9,293 nt of DNA from an uncultured Lachnospiraceae bacterium. GTDB taxonomy: Bacteria > Bacillota > Clostridia > Lachnospirales > Lachnospiraceae. Positions within the stretch are counted from its first letter, which is position 1. The number at the start of each line of letters is the position of its first letter. The position numbers and the translations under genes are program-made. The DNA lies in assembly GCA_945836355.1 (NCBI GenBank), contig CAMALD010000033.1, forward strand, positions 1 through 9,293, given 5' to 3'. This document shows positions 1-7,655 of the stretch, in pieces. The notes under the pieces were generated by a model. That model worked only from the letters and a program-made list of their open reading frames with translations, had not been told where the DNA came from and did not search any database.

Positions 1-7
1 TGAAAAT

Positions 8-11
8 GAGG
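8..11 (+). promoter_or_regulatory. Ribosome binding site deciding the start of the PIN-like gene
   Basis: GAGG lies six bases before the ATG at 18. The earlier in-frame ATG at 6 overlaps this motif and would have no ribosome site visible in the five bases upstream, so it is probably just part of the Shine-Dalgarno region. Confidence 0.6.
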
Positions 12-17
12 TTTTTT

Positions 18-1679
18 ATGGCAACCAAGAATTATTATTTAGTGGACACCGAGAATGTCGGTTCGACCTGGAAGGATTTGCTCCCTGCCAAAACGCAGGA
101 CGATCAGATTCTCCTCTTCTACACCGAGAATTCTCCCTATATGTCCTATACAGATCTGCAAATGATTTTGCAGTACCCGAACCAATTTGAACTGATTCGC
201 TGCAACCCGGGCAAAAACGGACTTGATTTTCAGCTTGTCAGCTATCTCGGCTACTTGTTGTGTGGCTCCCCGGAGAGTCGTTTTGTCATTATTTCCAATG
301 ACAATGGTTTTGACGCCGTCGTTAAGTTCTGGACGGACAAGGGTATGTCCATTCTGCGTGGAAATACCTTTCACATACTCCATCCGGACGAGGTTGAAAT
401 GCAGCCGGACCACCATGAAGTGAATATCCGTTCCGGCCGTTACAGCCGCCGCAGGCGTTTGAGTCACAGCTACCGCAGCTCTTCCTATTCGGAAACCGAC
501 GGGCCTGCCGGAGCTTCCGTTACAGCAACTGCAAAATCCCCTGCTGTCCCGGTATCAATGACCATTTCACAGACAACACCGGCATTTGAACCGTCAAATG
601 TGAACACCGTCAACGCAGCCCTTACCGCTGATCCGGTTGACAATATAGCAGCGCCTGAGATGGCTGCTCACACAGATACCGGTATTGTCTCGGAAAGCAC
701 CTTTACCATGACGGTAAAAGACAATTCCTTAAAAGCATGGGATCCTGCTCTGGCATCCGCAATCAGTGAGCCGGTGACGGAGATTTTTGCAGCGAACACT
801 GCCGAAACTGCAGCCGAGTCTGTAACCGGTTCTGTAGATGAACCTGTGACTGAGCCTGCTGTCAAAAAACGCCGTACCCGCACCGCTTCAAGGAAATCAG
901 CCAAGGCAGAGGAAACGGAAGCTTTCATCGCAGAGCCGCAGACCGAAGCAACGGTCCCGGAAGCTAATCCAGACACCTCCAAGCCTGCTGCCAGAGCGAA
1001 AAAGGCCTCTTCATCCCGCGCAAAGACAGGAAAAAGCAAAAAGACAGAGACAACACCGGAGATTAAGAAAGAAGTAAACTCGAGCGCAGAGCCTGAAGCA
1101 GCTGCCGAAGCTGCACCGGAAGCAACCGAAGAAGCAGCCTTAAAAGCGGAGCCGGAAGCAGCCACAGAAACAGGGACAAAGCGGAAGTCCGGAAAAACTG
1201 CTACAGCAAAGGACAGCTCCAAAGCTGCCGGAAAAACAGGCAGAACCAAAACAACTGCAAAATCTACCGAAAAGAAAAAGACTACAAAGAAGGCGACTGC
1301 CAATGCTGCAAGCCAAACGGATGATGAGAATGAGACAAATGTCGACGACAAGGCAGAAGCTTCTGTAACAGAAGAATCTTCCTATGAAAACCAGGCGACC
1401 AAGCCTGCCCGCGGCAGACGCAAAAAAGCCACGCCCGAGTTCGCCGGCGCTACCATCACCGAGAAAGCTGCCATTGTGCGCAGATATCTTCCGGCATCCT
1501 TTTTAGAGGAGCCGGATAGTATGGATATCGTTACCGATATTGTATTCGGACATGACACCACCAATCATCACCAGCTCCATCTTGCCTTTGTCAAGAGCTT
1601 TGGCGATGAGCGCGGAACCGTGCTGTACAAAGCATTTCGTCCGCATTTGGCCGAGGTAAGAGCCCTGGCCGCAAAATAA
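18..1679 (+). CDS. PIN/NYN-like nuclease-fold protein with basic H1-like linker
   Basis: Predicted 553-residue cytoplasmic protein; I do not recognise a named gene. Residues 1-125 look like a PIN/NYN-type nuclease fold: a first strand YYLVDTENVG with Asp10 and Glu12, GLDFQL with Asp70, and the strand FVIISNDNGFD with Asn94, Asp95 and Asp99, the usual spacing of acidic metal-binding residues in that fold. Residues about 145-470 are low-complexity, first Thr/Ala/Val-rich, then Lys/Ala/Glu/Thr-rich with repeated KK, KTT and EPEAAAE runs, resembling histone H1 or bacterial basic tails that bind nucleic acid. The last ~76 residues (from about 478) regain ordered composition (AAIVRRYLP, FGDERGTVLYKAFRPHL) and may be a second small domain. 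An RNase or nucleic-acid role is inferred from fold only. The start at 18 is preferred over the in-frame ATG at 6, because GAGG at 8-11 then serves as ribosome site six bases upstream. Its promoter lies outside the window. Confidence 0.82.
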   Translation: MATKNYYLVDTENVGSTWKDLLPAKTQDDQILLFYTENSPYMSYTDLQMILQYPNQFELIRCNPGKNGLDFQLVSYLGYLLCGSPESRFVIISNDNGFDAVVKFWTDKGMSILRGNTFHILHPDEVEMQPDHHEVNIRSGRYSRRRRLSHSYRSSSYSETDGPAGASVTATAKSPAVPVSMTISQTTPAFEPSNVNTVNAALTADPVDNIAAPEMAAHTDTGIVSESTFTMTVKDNSLKAWDPALASAISEPVTEIFAANTAETAAESVTGSVDEPVTEPAVKKRRTRTASRKSAKAEETEAFIAEPQTEATVPEANPDTSKPAARAKKASSSRAKTGKSKKTETTPEIKKEVNSSAEPEAAAEAAPEATEEAALKAEPEAATETGTKRKSGKTATAKDSSKAAGKTGRTKTTAKSTEKKKTTKKATANAASQTDDENETNVDDKAEASVTEESSYENQATKPARGRRKKATPEFAGATITEKAAIVRRYLPASFLEEPDSMDIVTDIVFGHDTTNHHQLHLAFVKSFGDERGTVLYKAFRPHLAEVRALAAK

Positions 1680-1713
1680 GATTTAATACAAATCATAACA
1701 CCGACACCGGACA

Positions 1714-1755
1714 AAGCGCCCATGAGATAAACGAAACCAAATCTCATGGGCGCTT
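1714..1755. terminator. Bidirectional hairpin terminator between convergent genes
   Basis: Perfect 15-bp inverted repeat: 1714-1728 (AAGCGCCCATGAGAT) pairs with 1741-1755, leaving a 12-base loop. It is followed on the + strand by the T-rich run TTCTTTACTT. It lies 35 bases after the stop of the PIN-like gene and 33 bases beyond the stop of transketolase on the opposite strand, so it can serve both. The U-tract is better on the + side; on the - side only a short TTTG follows. The rest of the 1680-1787 gap shows nothing else. Confidence 0.8.
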
Positions 1756-1787
1756 CTTTACTTAATCTGCTTATTACAATCTATTAG

Positions 1788-3770
1788 TTACAGAACATCC
1801 TTGACTGCTGCAACTACGTTCTCAGTCGTGAAGCCAAACTTCTTGAACAGGGTTGCTGCCGGAGCGGATGCGCCAAAGCCCTTCATGGTAACGGTCTTAC
1901 CATCCAGACCTACATACTTGCCCCAGCCGAAATCGCCGAGCGCCTCGACAGCAACTCTTGCGCGAACGGACTTCGGAAGTACGGACTCCTTGTATTCCTC
2001 GGACTGCTCCTCGAATACATCCATCGAAGGCATGGATACCACGCGTACATCGATGCCCTCCTTTGCAAGCTCAGCCTTAGCCTCAACCGCAAGGGATACC
2101 TCAGAACCACTTGCAATAATGATTGCATCCGGTGTAGCCTTGGTGGAATCCTCAAGAACATATGCACCCTTCAGAGCTTCCTTGGAGGAACCTGCTAACT
2201 GAGGCAGATTCTGTCTGGTAAGTACAAGTGCGGTAGGAGTCTCCATGGAGGTTACTGCAGAGTACCAGGAAGCGATGGTCTCGGTTGCATCTGCCGGACG
2301 GAATACGTGGAAGTTCGGCATGGAGCGAAGCATAGCGAGCTGCTCAATCGGCTCGTGGGTCGGTCCATCCTCACCGACACCGATACTGTCGTGTGTCAGC
2401 ACGTATACAGTCGGAATCTTCATGATGGAAGAAAGTCTTGCCATCGGCTTAACATAATCGCTGAATACGAAGAAGGTGGATACGAAAGCACGCAGACCAT
2501 GCAGCGTCATACCGTTTCCGATGGCTGCCATTGCAAGCTCTCTGACACCAAAGTGCATATTTCTGCCGGCATAATCTGCCTTGGAGAAATCGCCCATATC
2601 CTTCATGTAGGTCTTGGTAGACGGGGAAAGGTCTGCAGCACCGCCCATCAGGTTCGGTACCTTGTCCTTCAAACGGTTGATAACAACACCGGAAAGGTTA
2701 CGTGTAGCTTCCGGCTTCTCATCGTATGCCCAGAACTCTTCATCGTCGATCAGCTTTTTAGCGATCTCCATGTCGAATTCCTCATCCCATGCCTTCTTCA
2801 TCTCCGGATACTTTGCGCAGTACTCGGCAAACATCTTGTTCCAGGAATCCTCAACCTTTGCCTTCTCTGCAGCGATTGCCTTATAGTTAGCGTATACTTC
2901 ATCCGGTACGAAGAACGGCTCGGTGCTCGGCCATCCGAGGTTTTCCTTAAGAGCGATTACATTCTCCTCACCGAGAGGCTCACCGTGAGCACTTGCCTTG
3001 CCCTGCTTAGCCGGGCAGCCAAAACCAATCTGTGTCTTAACGGTAATCATGGTAGGACGGGTCTTGTCAGCCTTTGCCTCCTCGATTGCCTTGCCAATCT
3101 CTTCTAAGTTATTGCCATCCTCTACAACAAGTGTCTGGAAGCCGAATGCCTCGAAACGCTTCTTCACATCCTCGGTGAAGGCGATATCGGTGCTTCCCTC
3201 GATGGAAATCTGGTTGGAATCGTAGAGAACAATCAGCTTGTTAAGACCTAAAGTGCCTGCAAGGGAGAATGCCTCGGAAGAGATACCTTCCATCATACAT
3301 CCGTCGCCACCGAGCACATAGGTGTAGTGATCCACCACCGGATATCCCTCTTTGTTGAACTTTGCTGCAAGATGTGCCTCTGCGATAGCCATACCGACTG
3401 CCATACCCATACCTGCGCCAAGAGGTCCTGTGGTAGCCTCAACGCCTCTGGTATGACGGTACTCCGGATGACCCGGAGTCAGGGAATCCAGCTGACGGAA
3501 CTGCATCAGATCTTCCTTTGTCAGACCGTAGCCGAACAGATGAAGAAGAGAATACAATAAAGTGGAACCATGTCCGCCGGAGAGAATGAAACGGTCTCTG
3601 TTCGGCCAGTCCGGGTTAGCCGGATTGTGGTTCATATGCTTTGCCCAAAGCTCATAAGCCATTGCTGCGCTGCCAAGCGGAAGACCCGGATGACCGGACT
3701 TTGCCTTCTGTACAGCATCTGCTGCCAGCACGCGAATCGCATTTACAGACATTGTATCAATATTGCTCAT
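1788..3770 (-). CDS. tkt: Transketolase
   Basis: Thiamine-diphosphate enzyme of the non-oxidative pentose phosphate pathway, moving two-carbon ketol units between sugar phosphates in the cytoplasm. The 660 residues match the usual full length. Visible signatures are SGHPG with His27, the GGHGST loop with His67, GPLGAG at 115-120, the ThDP/metal motif GGDGCMMEG ending in DSNQIS (Asp156 and Asn186 as metal ligands), AHGEP with His262, the pyrimidine-domain FGVRELAMA with catalytic Glu411, and HDSIGVGEDGPTHEPIEQ with His460, Asp461 and His472 for phosphate and substrate binding. The start is supported by GGAGG at 3780-3784, nine bases upstream. It follows the transaldolase gene by 28 bases on the same strand, and no terminator is visible between them, so the two are very likely one transcript. 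Nothing is missing or truncated. Confidence 0.97.
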   Translation of the reverse strand: MSNIDTMSVNAIRVLAADAVQKAKSGHPGLPLGSAAMAYELWAKHMNHNPANPDWPNRDRFILSGGHGSTLLYSLLHLFGYGLTKEDLMQFRQLDSLTPGHPEYRHTRGVEATTGPLGAGMGMAVGMAIAEAHLAAKFNKEGYPVVDHYTYVLGGDGCMMEGISSEAFSLAGTLGLNKLIVLYDSNQISIEGSTDIAFTEDVKKRFEAFGFQTLVVEDGNNLEEIGKAIEEAKADKTRPTMITVKTQIGFGCPAKQGKASAHGEPLGEENVIALKENLGWPSTEPFFVPDEVYANYKAIAAEKAKVEDSWNKMFAEYCAKYPEMKKAWDEEFDMEIAKKLIDDEEFWAYDEKPEATRNLSGVVINRLKDKVPNLMGGAADLSPSTKTYMKDMGDFSKADYAGRNMHFGVRELAMAAIGNGMTLHGLRAFVSTFFVFSDYVKPMARLSSIMKIPTVYVLTHDSIGVGEDGPTHEPIEQLAMLRSMPNFHVFRPADATETIASWYSAVTSMETPTALVLTRQNLPQLAGSSKEALKGAYVLEDSTKATPDAIIIASGSEVSLAVEAKAELAKEGIDVRVVSMPSMDVFEEQSEEYKESVLPKSVRARVAVEALGDFGWGKYVGLDGKTVTMKGFGASAPAATLFKKFGFTTENVVAAVKDVL

Positions 3771-3798
3771 TATGTAATTCCTCCGAATCGATTATTTA

Positions 3799-4458
3799 TT
3801 AGTCCTGCTTACCGAAAACTGCCTCGTAGTCCTTCTTGAACTTCTCGATACCCTGATCGGTGAGCGGATGCTTGGTGCACTGTACGATTACGCTGTACGG
3901 AACGGTAGCGATATCAGCACCTGCAAGTGCGCAGTCGGTGATGTGGATCGGGTTGCGGACACTTGCTGCGATAATCTCGGTCTCTAAACCGTAGATATTG
4001 AAGATATCAGCGATGTTGCGGATAAGATCGATACCCGGTGTGGAGATGTCGTCCAGACGGCCAAGGAACGGAGAAACATAAGTAGCGCCTGCTCTTGCAG
4101 CAAGAAGTGCCTGGTTAGCGGAGAAGATCAAGGTAACATTTGTCTTGATACCCTCAGCAGCAAGAACCTTAACAGCCTTTAAGCCCTCAACGGTCATCGG
4201 AATCTTAACTACCATGTTCGGATGAATCTTAGCGATCTCGCGGCCCTCTTTGATCATGCCCTCAGCGTCTGTCGTAGTAGCCTTAACCTCGCCGCTGATC
4301 GGTCCGTCAACGATGGAAGTAATCTCCTTGATAACCTCGTTGAAATCTCTGCCCTCTTTTGCAATGAGGGAAGGGTTTGTGGTAACACCACAGATGACAC
4401 CCATGTCATTTGCCTTTCTGATATCATCTACATTGGCTGTGTCGATAAAAAACTTCAT
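3799..4458 (-). CDS. tal: Transaldolase, FSA/TalC (small) family
   Basis: A 219-residue class I aldolase-fold enzyme. It begins MKFFIDTAN, has [10 protein letters not shown] at 24-33, the Schiff-base lysine in VVKIPMT (Lys85), and [11 protein letters not shown]. Such proteins are often annotated fructose-6-phosphate aldolase (fsa). However, two residues known to separate the activities point to transaldolase. Glu57 in GEVKATT stands where E. coli FsaA has Gln59, and Phe131 stands where FsaA has Tyr131. The neighbour transketolase, 28 bases downstream, fits a dihydroxyacetone-transfer role in the pentose phosphate pathway. The start is fixed by a strong AAAGGAGG at 4467-4474, eight bases before the ATG. 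The expected reaction is sedoheptulose-7-P + glyceraldehyde-3-P to erythrose-4-P + fructose-6-P. Family assignment is very secure; the choice between transaldolase and aldolase is inference from these residues. Confidence 0.95.
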   Translation of the reverse strand: MKFFIDTANVDDIRKANDMGVICGVTTNPSLIAKEGRDFNEVIKEITSIVDGPISGEVKATTTDAEGMIKEGREIAKIHPNMVVKIPMTVEGLKAVKVLAAEGIKTNVTLIFSANQALLAARAGATYVSPFLGRLDDISTPGIDLIRNIADIFNIYGLETEIIAASVRNPIHITDCALAGADIATVPYSVIVQCTKHPLTDQGIEKFKKDYEAVFGKQD

Positions 4459-4525
4459 TTTGAAATCCTCCTTTGGTGGTTATATCTTTTTGTATTATAC
4501 ATTTTTATGTAAAATACATTTACCT

Positions 4526-4553
4526 ACTATATTTTATACTACAAAACTTTCAA
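4526..4553 (-). promoter_or_regulatory. Candidate promoter for the tal-tkt operon
   Basis: On the - strand, TTGAAA (4548-4553) and TATAGT (4526-4531) are spaced 16 bases apart, upstream of the transaldolase start. A second perfect TATAAT lies nearer the gene (4494-4499) but has only a poor -35 (TAAATG at 4517-4522). Either or both may be used. The region 4480-4560 is strongly AT-rich and includes a short inverted repeat, ATGTA/TACAT, at 4507-4519 between the two -10 boxes, which could be an operator. The 144-base gap between the sirtuin stop and the transaldolase start holds no gene and no clear terminator. Confidence 0.5.
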
Positions 4554-4602
4554 TACCGCAAGTGAAATATAGCTTTCTTATGCGCAAAATATGCTCACAT
4601 AA

Positions 4603-5352
4603 TTATGGAAGCTGCTCCAGGGCAGTCATACACTCCCTCATAACCTTTGCGATATCATCATTGATTACCAGATCCGCGCGGGAATCCGCCGAAGTCATCG
4701 TTTTATTAATAAGTACCAGGGATTTGCCCTGGAAATAGTCTATCAACCCCGCAGCCGGGTACACCACAAGGGAGGTTCCTCCGATAATCAGCGTATCAGC
4801 GGCAATAATTGCATTCACCGCGCCCGAAAGGGTTTCCTGATTCAGTCCTTCCTCATAAAGCACCACATCCGGCTTGATGATCTCACCGCAGATGTCACAA
4901 TGCGGCACTCCTTCTGCCTGATACACCTTTTCCGCCGGATAAAACCTGCCGCATTCCGTACAGTAATTGCGATGTACCGAACCATGCAGCTCGTATACCC
5001 GCCTGCTTCCCGCCGCCTGATGAAGACCGTCGATATTCTGCGTCACCACAGCTCTGATTTTTCCCATCTCTTCCAGCTTTGCCAGTGCCAGATGACAGTC
5101 ATTCGGCTTTGCGTCCGGATAAATCAGATGATGCTTGTAAAAATCAAAAAATTCTTCCGGATAATGCACATAAAACGTATGCGAAACCAACTGCTCCGGG
5201 GTCAGATGCGCGCGCAGCTTCTGGCTGAAAATACCGTCAGAGCTGCGAAAATCCGGGATGCCGCTCGCTGTAGACACTCCTGCTCCGCCAAAAAAAACAA
5301 TTCGTTCACTGTCATTGATAATCTTTGCAAGCTGTCTTATTTTTTTATTCAT
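4603..5352 (-). CDS. cobB: Sir2-family NAD-dependent protein deacylase (sirtuin)
   Basis: A 249-residue sirtuin that removes acyl groups from protein lysines, using NAD and giving nicotinamide and O-acetyl-ADP-ribose. Motifs appear in family order: GAGVSTASGIPDFRS (residues 24-37) for NAD binding, QNIDGLH (105-111), the catalytic His123 in ELHGS, a Cys4 zinc site (Cys131, Cys134, Cys152, Cys155) and GGTSLVVYPA (191-200). The region FYKHH around residue 72 has a tyrosine but no arginine three residues later. The YxxR signature of SIRT5/CobB-type desuccinylases is therefore absent, and ordinary deacetylase activity is more likely. The ribosome site AAAGGAG (5358-5364) lies five bases before ATG, and the gene has its own promoter. 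It points toward tal-tkt, 144 bases away. The symbol is the general bacterial name; B. subtilis calls its homologue srtN. Confidence 0.94.
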   Translation of the reverse strand: MNKKIRQLAKIINDSERIVFFGGAGVSTASGIPDFRSSDGIFSQKLRAHLTPEQLVSHTFYVHYPEEFFDFYKHHLIYPDAKPNDCHLALAKLEEMGKIRAVVTQNIDGLHQAAGSRRVYELHGSVHRNYCTECGRFYPAEKVYQAEGVPHCDICGEIIKPDVVLYEEGLNQETLSGAVNAIIAADTLIIGGTSLVVYPAAGLIDYFQGKSLVLINKTMTSADSRADLVINDDIAKVMRECMTALEQLP

Positions 5353-5423
5353 ACCCGCTCCTTTTACCTTTTACAACAGCTGTCTTTTTCAAAACTCGCA
5401 TTCCCACTTTTGCCTTCGCGCCT

Positions 5424-5452
5424 ATTATAGCATTGTTTTGGGTTGTACTCAA
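5424..5452 (-). promoter_or_regulatory. Promoter of the sirtuin gene
   Basis: On the - strand, TTGAGT (5447-5452), a 17-base spacer and a perfect TATAAT (5424-5429) place the transcript start near 5417, giving a leader of about 65 bases to the ATG at 5352. This matches a sigma-A-type promoter and is back to back with the promoter of the cysteine desulfidase-like gene. Confidence 0.72.
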
Positions 5453-5478
5453 GAGAGGATTTTGAAAGCCCTCCCATC

Positions 5479-5507
5479 TTGAAGATTTCCATAAAAAATG
5501 ATACAAT
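5479..5507 (+). promoter_or_regulatory. Promoter of the cyuA-like/ttcA operon (extended -10)
   Basis: TTGAAG (5479-5484), a 17-base spacer, then TACAAT (5502-5507) preceded by the extended element TGA, giving TGATACAAT. The start would be near 5514, with a leader of about 54 bases before the ATG at 5568. The 215-base divergent gap holds the two promoters and no gene. Confidence 0.72.
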
Positions 5508-5567
5508 AGCGCTATGTTTTTCAAGGAAGTCTTTAAGTAATGTCGAAAAATACGGGAGATAACTGCT

Positions 5568-6914
5568 ATGGAACAAAAACTAATTGATGCCTATGTCAGC
5601 ATACTAAAAGAAGAACTGGTACCCGCAATGGGCTGTACCGAACCGATTGCCATCGCTTACGCCGCTGCCGTGGCAAGGGATACCTTAGGCGCGTTGCCGG
5701 AGCGCATTTTCCTTGCCGTCAGCGGGAATATTATCAAAAACGTTAAAAGTGTAATTGTGCCCCACACCGGCGGATTAAAGGGCATTGCAGCCTCATGTGC
5801 AGCGGGTATCATTGCCGGGGATGCCGGGCGCGAGCTTGAAGTCATTGCCGAGGTATCCGCAGAGCAGATTGCACAGATTTCCAGCTATATGGAAACAGCC
5901 TCCATCACCGTCACCCAAAGCACCTCCGATTACATTTTTGACATTGAAGTACACGTATATGCAGGCGAACATAATGCCGTCTGCCGCATTGCCGGTTTTC
6001 ATACCAACATTGTACATATCGAAAAGGACGGAGCGGTACTGCAGCATACCGATTACTCCGAAGAGGCAGACGATACTCCATCAGCTTGTAAACATACGGA
6101 CACCGACAATCCCGCCGCAAACACCTGCGCAGACACACCGTCAGCCTCCCACACAGACCGCAGCCTGCTCACTGTAGAAAACATTGTCCGCTTTGCAGAC
6201 GAAGTCGATCTTGCCCTGGTGCATGATACCATTGCACTACAGATTCAATACAACACCGCCATTGCCGAGGAAGGACTTGCTCATGGCTACGGTGCCCAAA
6301 TCGGCCGCATCCTGCTGCGCTCCTACGGAAATACCGTGCAGAATCGTGCTAAGGCAATGGCTGCTGCCGGTTCCGATGCCCGCATGAACGGCTGTGAACT
6401 CCCTGTCATCATCAATTCAGGGAGCGGCAACCAGGGCATGACTGCATCCCTTCCGGTAATTGTATATGCCGGAGAACTCGGAGTATCCGATGAGCTTTTA
6501 TACCGGGCATTGATAATCTCCAATCTGGTAACCATCCACTTGAAAACCGGCATCGGCAGGCTTTCCGCCTATTGCGGAGCCACCAGTGCAGGCTGCGGGG
6601 CAGGAGCCGGTATTGCTTATCTTTATGGGGGACGCTACCGTGAAATCGCCCATACCATCGTCAACGCCGTCGCAATCAACTCCGGCGTCATCTGTGACGG
6701 AGCCAAGGCAAGCTGCGCCGCAAAGATTGCTTCCGCGGTGGAAGCCGGTCTGCTTGGCATGCAGATGTTTTTTCACGGCAGCCAGTTCCGGGATGGGGAT
6801 GGCATCGTCTCCAAAGACGTTGAAAACACAATACACAATGTCGGATCTCTTGCGCATGAAGGCATGCGCGAGACAGATAAAGAAATTATCCAGTTAATGA
6901 TACAGAAAATATAG
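5568..6914 (+). CDS. cyuA: L-cysteine desulfidase-like protein (CyuA/UPF0597, serine dehydratase alpha-like)
   Basis: This 448-residue protein belongs to the UPF0597/YhaM family, related to the alpha part of iron-sulfur L-serine dehydratases. Characterised members (M. jannaschii L-cysteine desulfidase, E. coli CyuA) break L-cysteine into pyruvate, ammonia and sulfide. Visible family features are VPAMGCTEP with Cys23, SGNIIKNVKSVIVPHTGG at 52-69, SGSGNQG at 284-290, YCGATSAGCGAGAG (Cys336, Cys343) and VICDGAKASCAAKI (Cys376, Cys383), cysteines suited to hold a [4Fe-4S] cluster. Residues about 163-197 form a Thr/Asp/Ala-rich, polar linker that looks like an insertion between the two halves and explains the length above the usual ~425-435. 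GGGAG at 5554-5558, nine bases upstream, supports the start. It shares a transcript with the tRNA-thiolation gene 13 bases downstream. Substrate could be cysteine or another beta-substituted amino acid; the family is sure, the substrate inferred. Confidence 0.88.
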   Translation: MEQKLIDAYVSILKEELVPAMGCTEPIAIAYAAAVARDTLGALPERIFLAVSGNIIKNVKSVIVPHTGGLKGIAASCAAGIIAGDAGRELEVIAEVSAEQIAQISSYMETASITVTQSTSDYIFDIEVHVYAGEHNAVCRIAGFHTNIVHIEKDGAVLQHTDYSEEADDTPSACKHTDTDNPAANTCADTPSASHTDRSLLTVENIVRFADEVDLALVHDTIALQIQYNTAIAEEGLAHGYGAQIGRILLRSYGNTVQNRAKAMAAAGSDARMNGCELPVIINSGSGNQGMTASLPVIVYAGELGVSDELLYRALIISNLVTIHLKTGIGRLSAYCGATSAGCGAGAGIAYLYGGRYREIAHTIVNAVAINSGVICDGAKASCAAKIASAVEAGLLGMQMFFHGSQFRDGDGIVSKDVENTIHNVGSLAHEGMRETDKEIIQLMIQKI

Positions 6915-6927
6915 AAAAGAGGCTGCC

Positions 6928-7641
6928 ATGACACTTCAGCAGGTAATGAGCCACGTTCGCCGTGCGCTTGACGATTACAATATGATTGAGGAGGGAGACC
7001 GTATCGCCGTCGGCATTTCCGGCGGCAAGGACAGTCTCACCCTCCTGTACGCCCTGCACGGACTGATGCGCTACTATCCAAGGCACTTCTCACTGTACGC
7101 CGTCACCGTCGACTTAGGGTTTGACAATCTGGATCTGACCCGGATTCAGGAATTGTGCAGTGAATTGAATATCCCCTATACCATCGTCCGGACGGAAATC
7201 GGCAAAATCGTATTTGATGAGCGCAGGGAGGATAATCCCTGCTCTCTCTGCGCAAAAATGCGCAAGGGCGCGCTGAACAACACAATGAAGGAGCTCGGCT
7301 GCAACAAGATTGCATACGCGCACCACCGCGACGATGTCATCGCCACCATGTTCCTCTCCATGTTTTATGAGGGACGCTTCCAGACCATCGAGCCCGTGAC
7401 CTATCTCGACCAGACCGGTCTCACGGTCATCCGCCCCCTTTTGTACATGAAGGAAGCGGATGTGATTGGTTTTACCCGCAAGGCAAAGCTCCCGGTAGTC
7501 AAAAGCCCATGCCCTGCCAACGGAAAAACCAGACGCCGGTACATCGAGGATATGATGCACCGGCTGAATCAGGAAAATCCGGGCATCCATGACCGCATCT
7601 TTACCGCAATCAAGCACTCAAAAATGAACGGGTGGGACTAA
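6928..7641 (+). CDS. ttcA: TtcA-family tRNA thiolation protein (PP-loop ATPase)
   Basis: A 237-residue PP-loop enzyme of the TtcA/TtuA group. TtcA makes 2-thiocytidine at position 32 of tRNA by adenylating the base and adding sulfur with the help of a [4Fe-4S] cluster. The ATP-binding loop SGGKDS is at residues 31-36. The cluster cysteines are Cys105 and Cys108 in NPCSLCAKMRKG, plus Cys195 in SPCPANGKTRR. AYAHHRDD at 129-136 is the conserved family segment. E. coli TtcA has PCNLCGSQPN at the third-cysteine site; here only one cysteine remains, still enough for a three-cysteine cluster. The protein is shorter than the ~310-residue E. coli protein, mostly at the C-terminus. AAGAGG at 6917-6922 is five bases before the ATG, and the 13-base gap to the upstream gene indicates one operon. 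The exact tRNA target in this organism is inferred. Confidence 0.87.
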   Translation: MTLQQVMSHVRRALDDYNMIEEGDRIAVGISGGKDSLTLLYALHGLMRYYPRHFSLYAVTVDLGFDNLDLTRIQELCSELNIPYTIVRTEIGKIVFDERREDNPCSLCAKMRKGALNNTMKELGCNKIAYAHHRDDVIATMFLSMFYEGRFQTIEPVTYLDQTGLTVIRPLLYMKEADVIGFTRKAKLPVVKSPCPANGKTRRRYIEDMMHRLNQENPGIHDRIFTAIKHSKMNGWD

Positions 7642-7655
7642 ACCCCACCCGTTTT
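7627..7655. terminator. Intrinsic terminator overlapping the ttcA stop codon
   Basis: A 10-bp perfect stem, AACGGGTGGG (7627-7636) with 7644-7653, has a 7-base loop that contains the TAA stop (7639-7641). The last four sense codons of ttcA form the 5' arm and part of the loop. TTTTCTTAT follows on the + strand. On the - strand the same stem is followed by CATTTTTGAG, so it can also stop transcripts of the convergent antiporter gene. Confidence 0.82.

Noticed and set aside
668..1351. Open frame of 227 codons on the - strand opposite the low-complexity linker
   Set aside because: Its Val/Ser/Ala/Phe-rich translation is the mirror of the Lys/Ala/Glu codons on the + strand; this is a composition effect.
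668..1351. Possible DNA repeat array in the PIN-like gene linker
   Set aside because: The repetition is of amino-acid type only; the nucleotide units differ in length and sequence, so it is not a tandem DNA repeat or CRISPR array.
2307..3107. Open frame of 266 codons on the + strand inside transketolase
   Set aside because: It lies wholly antisense to a complete conserved enzyme gene, has no ribosome site that I can see, and its translation resembles no protein family.
7114..7617. Open frame of 167 codons on the - strand opposite ttcA
   Set aside because: Shadow of a conserved gene; no recognisable motif and no upstream signals.
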